A stretch of 64,000 nt of DNA from JALOLG01 sp963776935. Its GTDB lineage: Bacteria > Actinomycetota > Acidimicrobiia > Acidimicrobiales > Ilumatobacteraceae. Within the stretch, counting starts at the first letter, position 1; each line of letters begins with the position of its first letter. The position numbers and the translations under genes were made by a program. The stretch spans positions 186,001 to 250,000 of the forward strand of contig CAVZOP010000002.1 in the NCBI GenBank assembly GCA_963776935.1. The letters are read 5' to 3'. The notes under the pieces were generated by a model that saw only the letters and a list, made by a program, of their open reading frames with translations, was not told the DNA's origin and made no database searches. Of this stretch, positions 63,746 through 64,000 are shown piece by piece.

Positions 63746-64000
63746 GCGGCGACCTCGGCCAGGACGGCGTCGGAGAGCTCGGGCCAGAGTCGCAGTGCGT
63801 CAGTCATCCACTCATCCGTTGGCCGATCGGTGAGGGCGATGAGCGCACATTCCGCGATCGGGTCGACCCACATCATCGTGCCGGCGCCGCCGAAGTGCCC
63901 GAACGTCTCGGGCGAGTTGTCGCGACCCATCCAATGCGGGTGTTTCGCACCGTGGATTTCGACCCCGAGTCCCCAGGGGCAAGGCCTAAAGCTGCCCACC
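63742..64000 (-). CDS. Serine hydrolase (beta-lactamase family), C-terminal end (partial)
   Basis: Only the last ~85 residues are in the window; the gene continues past the right edge. PWGLGVEIHGAKHPHWMGRD, NSPETFGHFGGAGTMMWVDP and ALIALTDRPTDEWMTDALRL match the end of class C beta-lactamase-like serine hydrolases, where the H-x-G (here HFGGAG) motif takes the place of the KTG triad. The nucleophile region (SxxK) lies outside. Substrate specificity cannot be inferred. Its TGA overlaps the ATG of the downstream small gene. Confidence 0.8.
   Translation of the reverse strand, partial: VGSFRPCPWGLGVEIHGAKHPHWMGRDNSPETFGHFGGAGTMMWVDPIAECALIALTDRPTDEWMTDALRLWPELSDAVLAEVAA

Overview
The window is 64 kb of high-GC DNA, very probably from an actinomycete of the class Acidimicrobiia, and Ilumatobacteraceae is my best guess. 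I infer this from the GC-rich codon use with many GTG starts, the aerobic form I CO dehydrogenase, the ferredoxin-dependent 2-oxoacid oxidoreductase, and the secreted peptidase with three C-terminal repeats of a type I associate with Ilumatobacter. No rRNA, tRNA, CRISPR array, transposase or prophage was seen.

Layout. 1-3.2 kb: the start of a membrane molybdoenzyme, a two-component system, and an ECF sigma factor with its zinc-finger anti-sigma. 3.2-9.2 kb: a hypothetical gene, a heavily frameshifted GH63-like glucosidase, an FAD disulfide oxidoreductase and a CPA2 antiporter. 9.2-16.6 kb: small conserved genes, a methyltransferase, a 910-residue LuxR-type ATPase regulator, a DUF4386-type membrane protein and a secreted protein. 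16.7-17.7 kb: a remnant that joins an antiporter piece to a MacB/FtsX permease piece. 18-25 kb: a DUF1349-like protein, a VOC protein, a four-gene ABC-2 export operon, a diguanylate cyclase behind a possible riboswitch-like leader, and DNA polymerase IV. 25-33.5 kb: a double-length AI-2E family permease, a YjbR-like protein, a histidine phosphatase, an intradiol dioxygenase lipoprotein, a second ABC-2 pair, and an MFS exporter with an ArsR-like regulator. 33.7-36 kb: a secreted M15 peptidase interrupted by a 292-bp AT-rich block. 36-50 kb: MFS, PAS-GAF-GGDEF-EAL, GNAT, UvrD/HRDC helicase, hemolysin III, korAB, an ATP-dependent DNA ligase and thymidine kinase. 50.5-60 kb: a large membrane protein, then the CO dehydrogenase operon coxM-S-L, an XdhC-YHS protein, coxD and coxE. 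60-64 kb: a membrane protein, a divergent cytochrome P450/thiolase pair, a small hypothetical gene and the end of a serine hydrolase.

How the genes fit together. Metabolically this looks like an aerobic heterotroph that can draw extra electrons from trace CO, feeds 2-oxoacids into ferredoxin, and may use P450/thiolase chemistry on steroid- or lipid-like substrates. Several two- to six-gene operons show start/stop overlaps (ATGA, GTGA, TTGA, CTGA), which supports their assignment.

Cautions and oddities. Many genes carry single-base frameshifts that leave conserved protein sequence on both sides. The cluster at 4.4-6.4 kb is extreme. Local consensus errors are therefore likely, and I annotate those genes across the shifts. 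The most unusual DNA is a dispersed hairpin repeat (six copies), the AT-rich insertion, a direct-repeat-flanked insert between korA and korB, and paired repeats or dyads in front of several divergent or regulatory genes.
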